Below, piece after piece: positions 1-8,676 of a DNA stretch of 64,000 nt. The notes under the pieces are model-generated. The model worked only from the letters and a program-made list of their open reading frames with translations. It was not told the DNA's origin and searched no databases. Location: NCBI GenBank assembly GCA_934647235.1, contig CAKUFG010000010.1, positions 1 through 64,000 of the forward strand, written 5' to 3'. Position numbers and translations under genes: made by a program. The DNA comes from an uncultured Clostridia bacterium. GTDB taxonomy: Bacteria; Bacillota; Clostridia; Christensenellales; Aristaeellaceae. Each line of letters opens with the position of its first letter. Within the stretch, counting starts at the first letter, position 1.

Positions 1-3000
1 GACGGCACGGCGCTGACGAACGGCACGGTGACGGTGAGCGGCGACGGCTTCGTGGAAGGCGAAGGCGCGAGCTACAACGTAACCGGTAGCCAGACGCTGG
101 TAGGCGAAAGCGATAACGAGTTCACCTACAAGCTGAACGACGGCACGCTGGCAGGCAACTACACGATTACCCCTGAGTATGGCACGCTGACTGTTACCGG
201 CAAGAAGATCAAGCCCGAAAAGACGACTCCGGAAGTTACGAGCAATTATCCGCTGGACGCAGAAATCCCCTTCACCATCACGGTGAAGAACGTGAGCACT
301 GTGACGGTGAAAGACATCATCGTCCGGGATGCTAATGCGGTTCTGCAGCCTGGCAAAGGCTACGAACTGAAGACGGACGATCAGGGCGCGTATGCCTGGA
401 TTGAGTCTCTGGCTTCTGGTGCTAAGGTTGAGGTCAATGCAACGCACATCGTGACCTCTGACGACATCCTGGCGGGCAAGGTCGGCAACACGGCGAATGT
501 TTCCTGGCCGGATGGTAATGAGACGGTTACCAGTGATGCTAAGACCGACACCAAGAAGATCGATCCGCCTCAGGTGACGCTGGCAGTGACCAAGGTTTCC
601 GACAAGCAGGGCCAGCAGGTCAAGCTGGGCGATACGATCACCTACACCATCACGGTGAAGAACACCGGCAATGTGCCGTATACCAACGTTGTGGTGAACG
701 ATGGACTGACCCACTTGGAGAATTACCCGATCGCCGAGCTTGCGGTTGGCGAGACGGTTACCTTCAGTGTTGCCTCTGTGCCGGCTAACTACACGAAGGA
801 AGCCTGGCAGGCGCTGCTTACCTATACAGTAACGGAAGCCGACATTAGAAATGGCGAGATCACGAATACAGTGACTGCAACCGTGCCTGAAATCGAATAC
901 ACGAAGTACGACGATCAGGGCAAGGCAGAAAATAAGAAGACGGAGCCTGTAACTGGTACCGCTTCTGTAACCGACAATACGGTTTCTGAGTCGAAGAAGC
1001 TGACGATCGTAAAGCAGAGCAGCACGCATGGAGAAAAGCGTTATGCGCTGGGCGAAACGATCGAGTACACCATCACTGTGACCAACGACGGCAACCAGAC
1101 GATCACCAACATCAGAGTTGCGGATAGTCTTGCGGACGCTGCGATCATTGATGGGGATGGTTACAAGGTAGTCAACAACATTGCCGTTATTGATAGCCTG
1201 AAGCCTGGCGAGAGCGTTGTTATCAAGGCAACGTACGAGGTAACGGAGAAGGATATCCTGGCTGGCAAGGTTATCAACAATGTAACCGTAACGGCCGATG
1301 AGGATCCCGAAACGCCTACTACTCCTGCTGAGGACCCGACCGAAACGCCCAAGGCTGAACTGAACATCGAAAAGAGCGTTTTGAATGCTCATAAGGACAA
1401 TACGCCCTTCAAGCTGGGCGAGGAGATCGAGTATCAGCTGACGATCACCACGCCGGAAAACAACAACGTAACGGTGAAGAATGTAAAGGTCACCGATATG
1501 CTGCTGACCAAGGCGAACGAGGGCAAGTTTGAGATCACGAGCCTTCCCGAAGGCGCGACGACTGCCTACGACAATGATGGCAATCTGATTATCTCGCTGC
1601 CCGATATCACCCCCGACAAGCATGAGCTGGTAATCAAGTACACCTACACCGTGCAGGAGACCGATCTGGGCACTGTGAAGGATGGCAAGGCTACGCTTGG
1701 CACTGTGCACAATGCGGCGACGGTAGTTGGCACGACGGATGATCCCAAGGTGATTCCTGGCAGCGAAGACGGAAACGACGTATCTACAGTTGCGAAGCTG
1801 ACGATCACCGCCAATGATAACAGCCACGTGTACGACGGCGAGCCTCACGGCGCGCGGCTGAACGACAATGGCAAGATCGAGCAGAATGTAAGCTATACGC
1901 TGGACGCCGAGCTGCTGGATGGCCACGAGATCGACAGCGTAGAAATCACGTTCACCGCTATCCTGGTGGGCGTGTATGACAGCGAGGAAACTGGCTGGCT
2001 GATGCCCCAAAACGCCAAGATCACGGCTAACCGCGAGGATGTAACGTCGAAGTACTACGAGATTACCTACCGCCCCGGCAAGCTGACCATCACCGGCGAC
2101 CACATGGATGGTGATAAGGAGGTCGAAAACGAGAACGAGGAAACGAAGTATCTGCTCGGCCAGAAGATTCCCTTCACGATCACGGTGAGAAGCGTATCCA
2201 AGGATGAGCTTAAAGATGTTACCGTCACCGATCCTACTGCAACCATTCTGCCTGATCGCAACACGGCGAACCCCGCCTACACGGTCAGCGAAGATGAGCA
2301 TACGGCGACCATCACTAGCCTCGCTCCGGAAGCCGAAGTGATTGTGTACGCCGAGCACGAAGTGACCGAGGATGATATCATCAACCGCTACACGAACGAA
2401 GCGACCATCAATTGGGGCAACGATGAGGTGAAGGTTTCCAAGACGCCTAGTATTGAAGAGGAGAATCCTGAAGCTGAGCTGGTCAAGGAAATTGTCCTCC
2501 AGGATGGTCAGGACGAGAATCATAAGTTCAAGCTGGGCGAAACCGTATACTTCAAGATCACGGTGACGAACACCGGCAACGTGACGCTGAAGGAATACAA
2601 GGTTAACGAAATCCTGCCCGGCGCAACCTTCATCGAGAGCATGGGCAATGAATATAGCCTCAATGACGACAAGACGGTTGCGACCATCGCGGAACTGACT
2701 CCTAAGGCGATTAATGAGCAGAATGCTTCCATTATTCTGTACGCCCAGTACACCATCAAGGAAGAGGACCTGGGCAACAAGGAACTGAAGAACATCGTTA
2801 CGGCGGATAATTCGAAGCCCGGCGAGGTACCCATCCCCGTGGACGAGGCCAAGAGCGTATCCGGCCAGAAGGTCTGGAAGGACGAGGGCAACGCCTTCAA
2901 TACCAGACCCGCAAGCATCACCCTGACCCTGATGCGCAAGCTGGGCCAGAATGGCGCGGCTGAGCAGTACAGAACCATGCAGCTTGGCTCCAATGGTTCC

Positions 3001-3639
3001 TGGCGCTACAGCTTCGATCATCTGCCCAAGCATGACGCGCAGGAGAACGAGTACTTCTACTGGGTGGTTGAGGAGCCCGTAACCGGCTACGACACCGCCT
3101 ATGAGACGAAGGACGAAACCCGCTGCGATATCGTCAACACGCTGCAGAGCTATCAGCTGACGATCCGCTACTGGATCCACACGCTGGGCGAAACCAAGAT
3201 GGACGTTGCCTTCCCGGATTACACGGCCACCTTGTATTACAACCAGACCTACGACGTTGTATCGCCCGAACGCGAAGGCACCGCGCTGGATGATATCAGC
3301 CAGGCCCGCATCACCGGCACCATGCCGCTGCACGATGTGGTCATCGACGTCTACTACCATCGCATTGCCTATCGCCTGACCATTCACTACATCTATCAGG
3401 ACGGCACTACGGCGCACGAGGACTACACCTGGACCTACTGGTTCAACGACGATTACGAAGTGCCTTCTCCGATTATCCCGGGCTTCACGCCCAGCATCGC
3501 TGTGGTTGCCGGCAAGATGCCCTCTCGCGGACTGGAAATCACGGTCGTCTATGTTGGCAACGGCGAGATTGTTATCCCCGACGAGGATACGACCCTTGGC
3601 TTCAAGACGTATCTGAACGCTGGCGAATGTTTCGAATAA
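1..3639 (+). CDS. Giant multi-domain surface protein (DUF11/CnaB/MucBP-like), 5' partial
   Basis: The reading frame is open from base 1, so the N-terminus lies outside the window; 1212 residues are visible. Counting from base 1, residues 1-70 and about 599-700 look like MBG/YDG beta modules. At least six DUF11-like repeats (about 71-190, 193-310, 330-450, 452-598, 701-820, 825-945) carry variants of LGDTITYTITVKNTGNV. Residues 950-1050 resemble a Cna-B domain (SGQKVWKD start, YFYWVVEEP end), followed by two MucBP-like modules (1050-1175). Such proteins form long extracellular stalks used in adhesion or S-layer-like roles. The C-terminus (DEDTTLGFKTYLNAGECFE) has no LPXTG, no hydrophobic segment and no basic tail, so the anchoring mode is unclear. 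Composition is visibly less GC-rich than the neighbours, with near-repeated codon blocks. The domain classes are well supported; the biological role is inferred. Confidence 0.85.
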   Translation, partial: DGTALTNGTVTVSGDGFVEGEGASYNVTGSQTLVGESDNEFTYKLNDGTLAGNYTITPEYGTLTVTGKKIKPEKTTPEVTSNYPLDAEIPFTITVKNVSTVTVKDIIVRDANAVLQPGKGYELKTDDQGAYAWIESLASGAKVEVNATHIVTSDDILAGKVGNTANVSWPDGNETVTSDAKTDTKKIDPPQVTLAVTKVSDKQGQQVKLGDTITYTITVKNTGNVPYTNVVVNDGLTHLENYPIAELAVGETVTFSVASVPANYTKEAWQALLTYTVTEADIRNGEITNTVTATVPEIEYTKYDDQGKAENKKTEPVTGTASVTDNTVSESKKLTIVKQSSTHGEKRYALGETIEYTITVTNDGNQTITNIRVADSLADAAIIDGDGYKVVNNIAVIDSLKPGESVVIKATYEVTEKDILAGKVINNVTVTADEDPETPTTPAEDPTETPKAELNIEKSVLNAHKDNTPFKLGEEIEYQLTITTPENNNVTVKNVKVTDMLLTKANEGKFEITSLPEGATTAYDNDGNLIISLPDITPDKHELVIKYTYTVQETDLGTVKDGKATLGTVHNAATVVGTTDDPKVIPGSEDGNDVSTVAKLTITANDNSHVYDGEPHGARLNDNGKIEQNVSYTLDAELLDGHEIDSVEITFTAILVGVYDSEETGWLMPQNAKITANREDVTSKYYEITYRPGKLTITGDHMDGDKEVENENEETKYLLGQKIPFTITVRSVSKDELKDVTVTDPTATILPDRNTANPAYTVSEDEHTATITSLAPEAEVIVYAEHEVTEDDIINRYTNEATINWGNDEVKVSKTPSIEEENPEAELVKEIVLQDGQDENHKFKLGETVYFKITVTNTGNVTLKEYKVNEILPGATFIESMGNEYSLNDDKTVATIAELTPKAINEQNASIILYAQYTIKEEDLGNKELKNIVTADNSKPGEVPIPVDEAKSVSGQKVWKDEGNAFNTRPASITLTLMRKLGQNGAAEQYRTMQLGSNGSWRYSFDHLPKHDAQENEYFYWVVEEPVTGYDTAYETKDETRCDIVNTLQSYQLTIRYWIHTLGETKMDVAFPDYTATLYYNQTYDVVSPEREGTALDDISQARITGTMPLHDVVIDVYYHRIAYRLTIHYIYQDGTTAHEDYTWTYWFNDDYEVPSPIIPGFTPSIAVVAGKMPSRGLEITVVYVGNGEIVIPDEDTTLGFKTYLNAGECFE

Positions 3640-3648
3640 GCGGATGCG

Positions 3649-3678
3649 CCTCCGGCACGCAGCAATGCGTGCCGGGGG
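3649..3678 (+). other. GC-rich hairpin after the surface-protein gene
   Basis: Bases 3649-3661 pair with 3666-3678 (13 pairs, one G-U) around a GCAA tetraloop, ten bases after the stop codon. No T-run follows, so it is a poor intrinsic terminator. It may be a 3'-end stabilising or transcript-attenuating hairpin between the surface protein and the substrate-binding protein. Confidence 0.4.
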
Positions 3679-3745
3679 AGATCCCTGGATGAAAGATTCA
3701 CAGAGACTTGAAAACATCTGTCCGATACAAGAAAGGAAAAGAACC

Positions 3746-5632
3746 ATGAAAAGATTAATGGCATGTTTTCTTGCACTGGCGCTGGCGTTGTGTTCTGTGG
3801 GCGCGATGGCGGCCGGCAGAGAAAACAAGGTGGTAGTTGGCTCCACCACGGCCCTGAGCGGCAACTTCTTCTCCCCGGCGTTTGGCAGCAATACCAGCGA
3901 TCTGGATGTGCAGACGCTGCTGCATGGCTATCATCTGGTCAAGTGGGACAACGAGCAGGGCGGCTACGTCCTGAACGACCGCGTTGCCTCCGCCCTGGTA
4001 AAGACCGAGGACAGCCAGGGCAACCGCACCTACACGCTGACCCTGAACGAGGATCTGCGTTACTCCGACGGCACGCCGATCACGGCGCGCGATTATGCCT
4101 TCTCTATCCTGCTTGACGCCTCCGCCCAGATGGCGGAAATCGGCGGCGCTGCCGATGGCGGCGCGTACCTGCTGGGCGCGGCGGATTACAAGGGCGGCGC
4201 AAAGGCCCTCAAGGGCGTGCGCGTGCTCAACGATTCTCACCTGGCCATCACGGTCAGCGCAGAGTATCGCCCCTTCTTCTATGAGCTGGGCCTGCTGGAT
4301 TACGCGCCCTATCCCATCAGCGTGATCGCCCCCGGCTGCCAGCTGAAGGACGACGGCGAGGGCGCGTACATCGACGGCGTCTTCACGGCGGACGTGCTGC
4401 GCAGCACCATGCTGGACGCGCAGACGGGCTACATTTCGCATCCCTCTGTGGTCAGCGGCATGTACACCCTGGTGTCCTATGACGGCACGCAGGCCGAGTT
4501 TGAGCTCAACCCCAACTACAAGCTGGATCCGCGCGACAACGTGCCCATCAAGCGCATTGTCTTCAAGACTGTCAGCAATGACACTATGATCGACGAGCTG
4601 AAAAACGGCACGGTTGATCTGCTGAACAAGGTAACCTCCGCCTCCGCTGTGTCTCAGGGCATCAACCAGCTGCCCTATGACAGCTTCGGCAGAACCACTT
4701 ATCCCCGCACGGGCCTGAGCATGATCAGCTTCTGCTGCGAAAGCAGCGCGGTCAGCAGCCAGGCGGTTCGCCAGGCGATTGCCTACTGCACCGATCGCAA
4801 TGCGATTGTCAGCAGCTATGTCGGCACGAACGGCCAGCGCGTGGATGGCTACTATGGCGTGGGCCAGTGGGTCTATCAGCTGGTCAGCGGCGAAATGGCT
4901 GCCCCTGTGGAGCGCGTAAGCAATGCCGCCAGCGATGAGGAAAAGGCCGCCTATAACGCCGCCATGGCCGAATGGAACAGCCTGAGCCTGGCCAATGTGG
5001 CCACCTATGACCTGAACCTGGACGCCGCCAAGGCGCTGCTGGAGCAGGATGGCTGGACGCTGAACGCCGACGGCATCCGCGAAAAGCAGGTGGATGATCA
5101 GACTGTGCAGCTCAAGCTCACGCTGATCTATCCTGAAGGCAATACCATTGCTGATGCGCTGCAGACCAACATGGTGGAAAACCTGAAGCAGGTTGGCATC
5201 GAGCTGACCCTGCAGGCCAAGCCCATGGCCGAGCTGCTCAAGCTTTATTACCGCCAGGAAGCGCGCGACTGCGATATGATCTACCTGGCCACCAACTTCG
5301 ACGTATGCTTTGATCCGTCGGCTACCTTCTCTCCGGACGATGCGGCGCAGGGCGTAAGCAACCGCACTGCCATCGCGGATGAAGAGCTGTACCAGCTGGC
5401 CAAGGATATGAGCAGCACCGTCCCCGGCGATCTGCTGGGCTACTGCCGCAAGTGGATTGCCTTCCAGGAGCGCTTCGCCGAAGTGCTGCCGGCCATCCCG
5501 GTTTACTCCAACAACTACACCGATTTCTACAGCAGAAGGCTGTACCGCTACAAGGTAAGCGAGTACGTCAGCTGGGCGGAAGCGATTGAAGACGCCTTCC
5601 GCGACGACGTACAGGCTTCCATCATCGATTAA
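3746..5632 (+). CDS. Peptide ABC transporter substrate-binding protein (SBP_bac_5 family)
   Basis: This 628-residue protein resembles DppA/OppA-type extracytoplasmic binding proteins for oligopeptides. The start chosen is the ATG after GAAAGGAAAAG; it gives a clean signal peptide MKRLMACFLALALALCS...AMA with predicted cleavage near residue 23. An upstream in-frame ATG (3644) would bury that signal. Family hallmarks include LTLNEDLRYSDGTPITARDY near residues 90-115 and VRQAIAYCTDRNAI in the middle. No lipobox is visible (the only Cys is preceded by Leu), so it is predicted to be secreted by signal peptidase I rather than lipid-anchored. No permease or ATPase genes adjoin it, so it is an orphan binding protein here. 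A strong terminator follows directly. The ligand cannot be told from sequence. Confidence 0.88.
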   Translation: MKRLMACFLALALALCSVGAMAAGRENKVVVGSTTALSGNFFSPAFGSNTSDLDVQTLLHGYHLVKWDNEQGGYVLNDRVASALVKTEDSQGNRTYTLTLNEDLRYSDGTPITARDYAFSILLDASAQMAEIGGAADGGAYLLGAADYKGGAKALKGVRVLNDSHLAITVSAEYRPFFYELGLLDYAPYPISVIAPGCQLKDDGEGAYIDGVFTADVLRSTMLDAQTGYISHPSVVSGMYTLVSYDGTQAEFELNPNYKLDPRDNVPIKRIVFKTVSNDTMIDELKNGTVDLLNKVTSASAVSQGINQLPYDSFGRTTYPRTGLSMISFCCESSAVSSQAVRQAIAYCTDRNAIVSSYVGTNGQRVDGYYGVGQWVYQLVSGEMAAPVERVSNAASDEEKAAYNAAMAEWNSLSLANVATYDLNLDAAKALLEQDGWTLNADGIREKQVDDQTVQLKLTLIYPEGNTIADALQTNMVENLKQVGIELTLQAKPMAELLKLYYRQEARDCDMIYLATNFDVCFDPSATFSPDDAAQGVSNRTAIADEELYQLAKDMSSTVPGDLLGYCRKWIAFQERFAEVLPAIPVYSNNYTDFYSRRLYRYKVSEYVSWAEAIEDAFRDDVQASIID

Positions 5633-5640
5633 GGATTAAC

Positions 5641-5678
5641 AAAAACCGCCGCAGACTGTTGGCCTGCGGCGGTTTTTT
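5641..5678. terminator. Bidirectional intrinsic terminator
   Basis: A 14-bp stem (5641-5654 with 5664-5677) rich in GC at its tip is flanked by A-run and T-run. It sits between the convergent substrate-binding protein gene and the Hsp20 gene and can end transcription from both sides. Confidence 0.85.
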
Positions 5679-5689
5679 GATGCCTGTAA

Positions 5690-6157
5690 TTATTGAATGT
5701 CGTCGTGATGCTCGCACTGTCCGCAGTTGGCGTTGATGCGGATGCGGCGGGCGTTTGTCTTTTCCTGCGGCTTGAGCTTGGGCAGGGTGACGTAGAGAAT
5801 GCCGTTTTTGTGGCTGGCAATGATGTGGCTTTCATCGATGCCTTCCAGGCTGAAGGTGCGGCTGACGTGGCCGCAGCGGCGCTCGCTGTAGCAATTGCGC
5901 TCGTCCTGACGCTCGGCGTTCAGGTTGGCGCTGATGGTCATTTCGTGGTCTTCTACCGTCAGGTCGATATCCTTTTCATCCACGCCGGGCAGCTCGGCCT
6001 CCAGAAGATAGCTGGCGTCGTTTTCGCGGATATCCACACGGAAGCCCGCGCTGCCCATCCAGTCGCTCATGTCAAACAGGGAGCGGAAAAAGCGATCGTC
6101 CAGCGCGGAATCGCCCGCGCGGCGCATTCTGCCGTGAAAGGGAATCATGGTATACAT
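5690..6157 (-). CDS. Small heat-shock protein, Hsp20/alpha-crystallin family
   Basis: The product is 155 residues, a normal length for bacterial small heat-shock chaperones, which form oligomers that hold unfolded proteins. The alpha-crystallin domain covers about residues 38-135: it opens with FRVDIRENDASYLLEAELPG, continues with DIDLTVEDHEMTISA, and ends with NGILYVTLPKL, the family's terminal strand. A short C-terminal tail follows with an arginine/isoleucine stretch (RRIRI) in place of a classic I-x-I. The start is set by AAGGAGG seven to eight bases upstream of ATG at 6157; longer readings lack a ribosome site. It lies 76 bases downstream of the MazG-like gene on the same strand and may share its transcript. 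No CIRCE element was seen. Confidence 0.92.
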   Translation of the reverse strand: MYTMIPFHGRMRRAGDSALDDRFFRSLFDMSDWMGSAGFRVDIRENDASYLLEAELPGVDEKDIDLTVEDHEMTISANLNAERQDERNCYSERRCGHVSRTFSLEGIDESHIIASHKNGILYVTLPKLKPQEKTNARRIRINANCGQCEHHDDIQ

Positions 6158-6233
6158 GCCGTTGCCTCCTTGCAATGCTTTGATAGCAGGACTATCGCAA
6201 GGTAGTGTTTCCCAAGCACGGCGGATGCATGCA

Positions 6234-6566
6234 TTAACGGTCTGAAAGCTCGTCGGGCTCGGCCACGGCATGCAGAAAAATACGCTTTTCAAACGCGCCG
6301 CGCTTGGCAGCCTTTTCCTGCTTGACGGCCTGCAGGGCGGCGGGATCAAAGCCGCGCGCCTTGCAGATGGCCTCGATCACCTCCATCAGGTCGGCCATTT
6401 CCTCCATGCAGGGCGTCTGGCGGTATTCGGCGGCCTCTTCCAGCAGCTTTTGCTCCAGCGCGTCCAGATAACGCGCCGTATCCAGCGTTTCGCACTGGGG
6501 AATACGGCCGTCCGCGCGGATGATATCGGGAATACGGTCGCGCACCAGTTTATTGTATACCTTCAT
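6234..6566 (-). CDS. MazG-like / phosphoribosyl-ATP pyrophosphohydrolase-like protein
   Basis: This 110-residue protein begins MKVYNKLVRDRIPDII, a hallmark of short all-alpha NTP pyrophosphohydrolases related to HisE and MazG. The acidic helix motif LLEEAAEY (about residues 43-50) followed by EEMADLMEVIEAI (about 56-68) supplies the expected E-x-x-E...E-x-x-D magnesium ligands. Members hydrolyse nucleoside triphosphates to monophosphates and pyrophosphate as house-cleaning enzymes; the real substrate is unknown. The start follows AAGGAGGC. A TTGACA-N17-TAAAAT promoter sits just upstream. It is not adjacent to histidine genes, so a HisE role is unlikely. It probably leads a two-gene unit with the small heat-shock gene. 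Confidence 0.82.
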   Translation of the reverse strand: MKVYNKLVRDRIPDIIRADGRIPQCETLDTARYLDALEQKLLEEAAEYRQTPCMEEMADLMEVIEAICKARGFDPAALQAVKQEKAAKRGAFEKRIFLHAVAEPDELSDR

Positions 6567-6596
6567 GCTTTTGCCTCCTTGCAAGGATTCATCTGC

Positions 6597-6625
6597 ATTT
6601 TACGTGCTTGCATCCTGCATGTCAA
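6597..6625 (-). promoter_or_regulatory. SigA-type promoter for the MazG-like gene
   Basis: On the minus strand TTGACA (6625-6620) and TAAAAT (6602-6597) are separated by 17 bases, and the -10 box ends 31 bases before the ATG. It is back to back with the promoter of the HAD-tldD operon. Confidence 0.6.
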
Positions 6626-6638
6626 GCGGCTTTAGCGG

Positions 6639-6667
6639 TTGAATCGATGCAGAACATATGTTATAAT
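6639..6667 (+). promoter_or_regulatory. SigA-type promoter for the HAD-tldD-tldE-PHP operon
   Basis: TTGAAT (6639-6644) and a perfect TATAAT (6662-6667) are 17 bases apart. The -10 box ends 34 bases before the proposed GTG start at 6702. Confidence 0.65.
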
Positions 6668-6701
6668 ATTGGTATCAATTTGGAAAGGACGGTATGATCG
6701 G

Positions 6702-7271
6702 GTGACCAAGGCTGTGATCTTCGATCTGGAGGGCACGCTGCTGACCACGCGCGAATGCCGCATCCGGGCTTGGAGTCAAACGGCAAGAGAACAGGGAATA
6801 CAATGCGATGAAAAAATGCTGCACAGGATGGCGCACGCGCGTGCGCCCCAGGCGCTTGAAATTATGCTGACCCGCTCGCATCGCGTATATCAGCCGGCCG
6901 AAAAGCTGGCGCTGCTTGCCCGGCAGGGAGATCTGCTGGAGGAGGAGCTGGAACAGCACCAGGACGAGCTGCTGCTGCCCGAGGGCCTTGCTTCCCTGCA
7001 GGCGTATCAGGCGGAGGGCCTGTCCGCAGCGGCTGTCAGCGCGGTGTCCGATGCGGAATCGCTGCTGCGCAGGCTGAAGCTGCGCAATTTGTTCGATGCG
7101 GCCACGGGCGAGCTGTCCGCTGCGGCCAAGCGATTGCATGCGGATTGCGGCGAGTGCCTGTGCGTATCCGCCAATGAAGAAACCCTCCGGGAGGCGCAGC
7201 GCCTGGGTATGCAGTGCATGCCTGCGGGCGATGCCGCCGCTCAGCCGGTTTTTATAACATCAAAGGAATAA
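6702..7271 (+). CDS. HAD-superfamily protein, probably catalytically degenerate
   Basis: The 189-residue product has the HAD/phosphoglucomutase-like architecture: motif I FDLEGTLL near residue 7, a helical cap, a motif II serine (SAVSDAE) and a lysine (AAAKRLHADCG) for motif III. Two key features deviate. Motif I is D-x-E rather than D-x-D, and the motif IV acidic pair is replaced by VSANEETL. Such changes usually remove magnesium binding, so it may be a binding or regulatory protein. GTG at 6702 is preferred because GGAAAGGA lies 12 bases upstream and translation there begins TKAVIFDLEG, as in relatives; the spacing is long, so the start is uncertain. It is 12 bases before tldD and is likely co-transcribed. 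Confidence 0.7.
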   Translation: MTKAVIFDLEGTLLTTRECRIRAWSQTAREQGIQCDEKMLHRMAHARAPQALEIMLTRSHRVYQPAEKLALLARQGDLLEEELEQHQDELLLPEGLASLQAYQAEGLSAAAVSAVSDAESLLRRLKLRNLFDAATGELSAAAKRLHADCGECLCVSANEETLREAQRLGMQCMPAGDAAAQPVFITSKE

Positions 7272-7283
7272 CAGGAGGTAAAC

Positions 7284-8663
7284 ATGCTGGATCAAAGAAT
7301 TGCGCAGGAGGTTATCGACTGCGCGTTGTCTACCGGCGGCGATTTTGCCGAAATTTTCTATGAAGACAGACTGAATAACGGCGTGATGATGCGCTCGGGC
7401 AAGGTGGAAAGCATCAACAGCGGCCGCCTGCACGGCGCGGGCGTTCGCGTGTATCTGGGCCTGCGCGGCGTGTATGTGTATACAAACGATACCACCCGCG
7501 AGGGCCTGCTGGCCTGCGCCCGCCGCGCCGCAAGCGCGCTGCATGCCGACAGCCGCGTGACCGCGCAGCCGCTGCGCGCGACGGAATATGTCAACTGCCA
7601 TCCCATCGCCATCCTGCCTTCGCAGGTGAAGACGGCGCGCAAAATTGAAAAAATGCGCGCGGCGCAGGGCGTTCTGGCCCAGTATGACGAGGTTGCGCAG
7701 GGCATGATCCGCTATACCGACAGCGAGCAGCGCGTGTGGATCGCCAACAGCGACGGCCTGTACACCAGCGATACCCGCGTGTACACCCGCATGTCCATTT
7801 CCGCTATCGCCAGCAACGGCACGGAGAACCAGACCGGCAGCTGCAATCCCGGCGCGCTGCAGGGCTTTGAAATCTTCGACAGCCGCATTGATCCCGAGGC
7901 GGTGGCGCATAAGGCGGCCAAGCAGGCCATCACCATGCTGCACGCGCCCGTCTGCCCGGCGGGTATCATGCCCGTGGTCATTGATAACGGCTTTGGCGGC
8001 GTCATCTTCCATGAAGCCTGCGGCCACAGCCTGGAGGCCACCAGCGTGGCTGTCGGCGCCAGCGAGTTCGCGGGCAAACTGGGCCAGAAGATCGCGGCGG
8101 ACTGCGTAACGGCCATTGACGATGGCACCATGCCCAACGAATGGGGCAGCGAGAACATCGACGACGAAGGCACGCCCACCACCAGACTGGTGCTGATTGA
8201 AAACGGCGTGCTCAAGAACTATATGATCGACCGCCTGAACGGCCGCCGCATGCAGATGCAGCCCACCGGCAGCGCGCGCCGTCAGGATTATTCCTTCGCG
8301 CCCACCTCCCGCATGCGCAATACCTACATTGCTGCTGGCAATGACGATAATGATGAAATCATTGCTACTATGGGGGACGGCCTGTACGCCAAATCCATGG
8401 GCGGCGGCTCGGTCAATCCCGCAACGGGCGAGTTCAACTTCGCCGTCAGCGAGGGTTATCTGGTCAAGGGCGGCAAGATCGTCCATCCCGTGCGCGGCGC
8501 ATCCCTGATTGGCCGCGGCAGCGAGATCCTGACCAAGATCGATCGCGTGGGCAAGGATATGCAGATGGCCCAGGGCATGTGCGGCTCGCTCAGCGGCAGC
8601 GTGCCCACCAACGTCGGACAGCCCATGATCCGCGTCAGCTCCATCACCGTGGGCGGCCGCTAA
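7284..8663 (+). CDS. tldD: TldD-type metalloprotease subunit
   Basis: This 459-residue protein is the metal-bearing half of the TldD/TldE protease. The signature HEACGH begins at about residue 243, giving the H-E-x-x-x-H zinc motif, followed by LEATSVAVGASEFAG. The C-terminal portion (IGRGSEILTKIDRVGKD and MCGSLSGSVPTNVGQP) matches the family end. In other bacteria TldD pairs with TldE to degrade unfolded peptides and to trim microcin B17 or other modified peptides. It follows AGGAGGT by a standard spacing and is seven bases upstream of tldE. No peptide-modification cluster is visible in this window, so a general peptide-turnover role is inferred. Confidence 0.93.
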   Translation: MLDQRIAQEVIDCALSTGGDFAEIFYEDRLNNGVMMRSGKVESINSGRLHGAGVRVYLGLRGVYVYTNDTTREGLLACARRAASALHADSRVTAQPLRATEYVNCHPIAILPSQVKTARKIEKMRAAQGVLAQYDEVAQGMIRYTDSEQRVWIANSDGLYTSDTRVYTRMSISAIASNGTENQTGSCNPGALQGFEIFDSRIDPEAVAHKAAKQAITMLHAPVCPAGIMPVVIDNGFGGVIFHEACGHSLEATSVAVGASEFAGKLGQKIAADCVTAIDDGTMPNEWGSENIDDEGTPTTRLVLIENGVLKNYMIDRLNGRRMQMQPTGSARRQDYSFAPTSRMRNTYIAAGNDDNDEIIATMGDGLYAKSMGGGSVNPATGEFNFAVSEGYLVKGGKIVHPVRGASLIGRGSEILTKIDRVGKDMQMAQGMCGSLSGSVPTNVGQPMIRVSSITVGGR

Positions 8664-8676
8664 GGAGGAAATGCAA

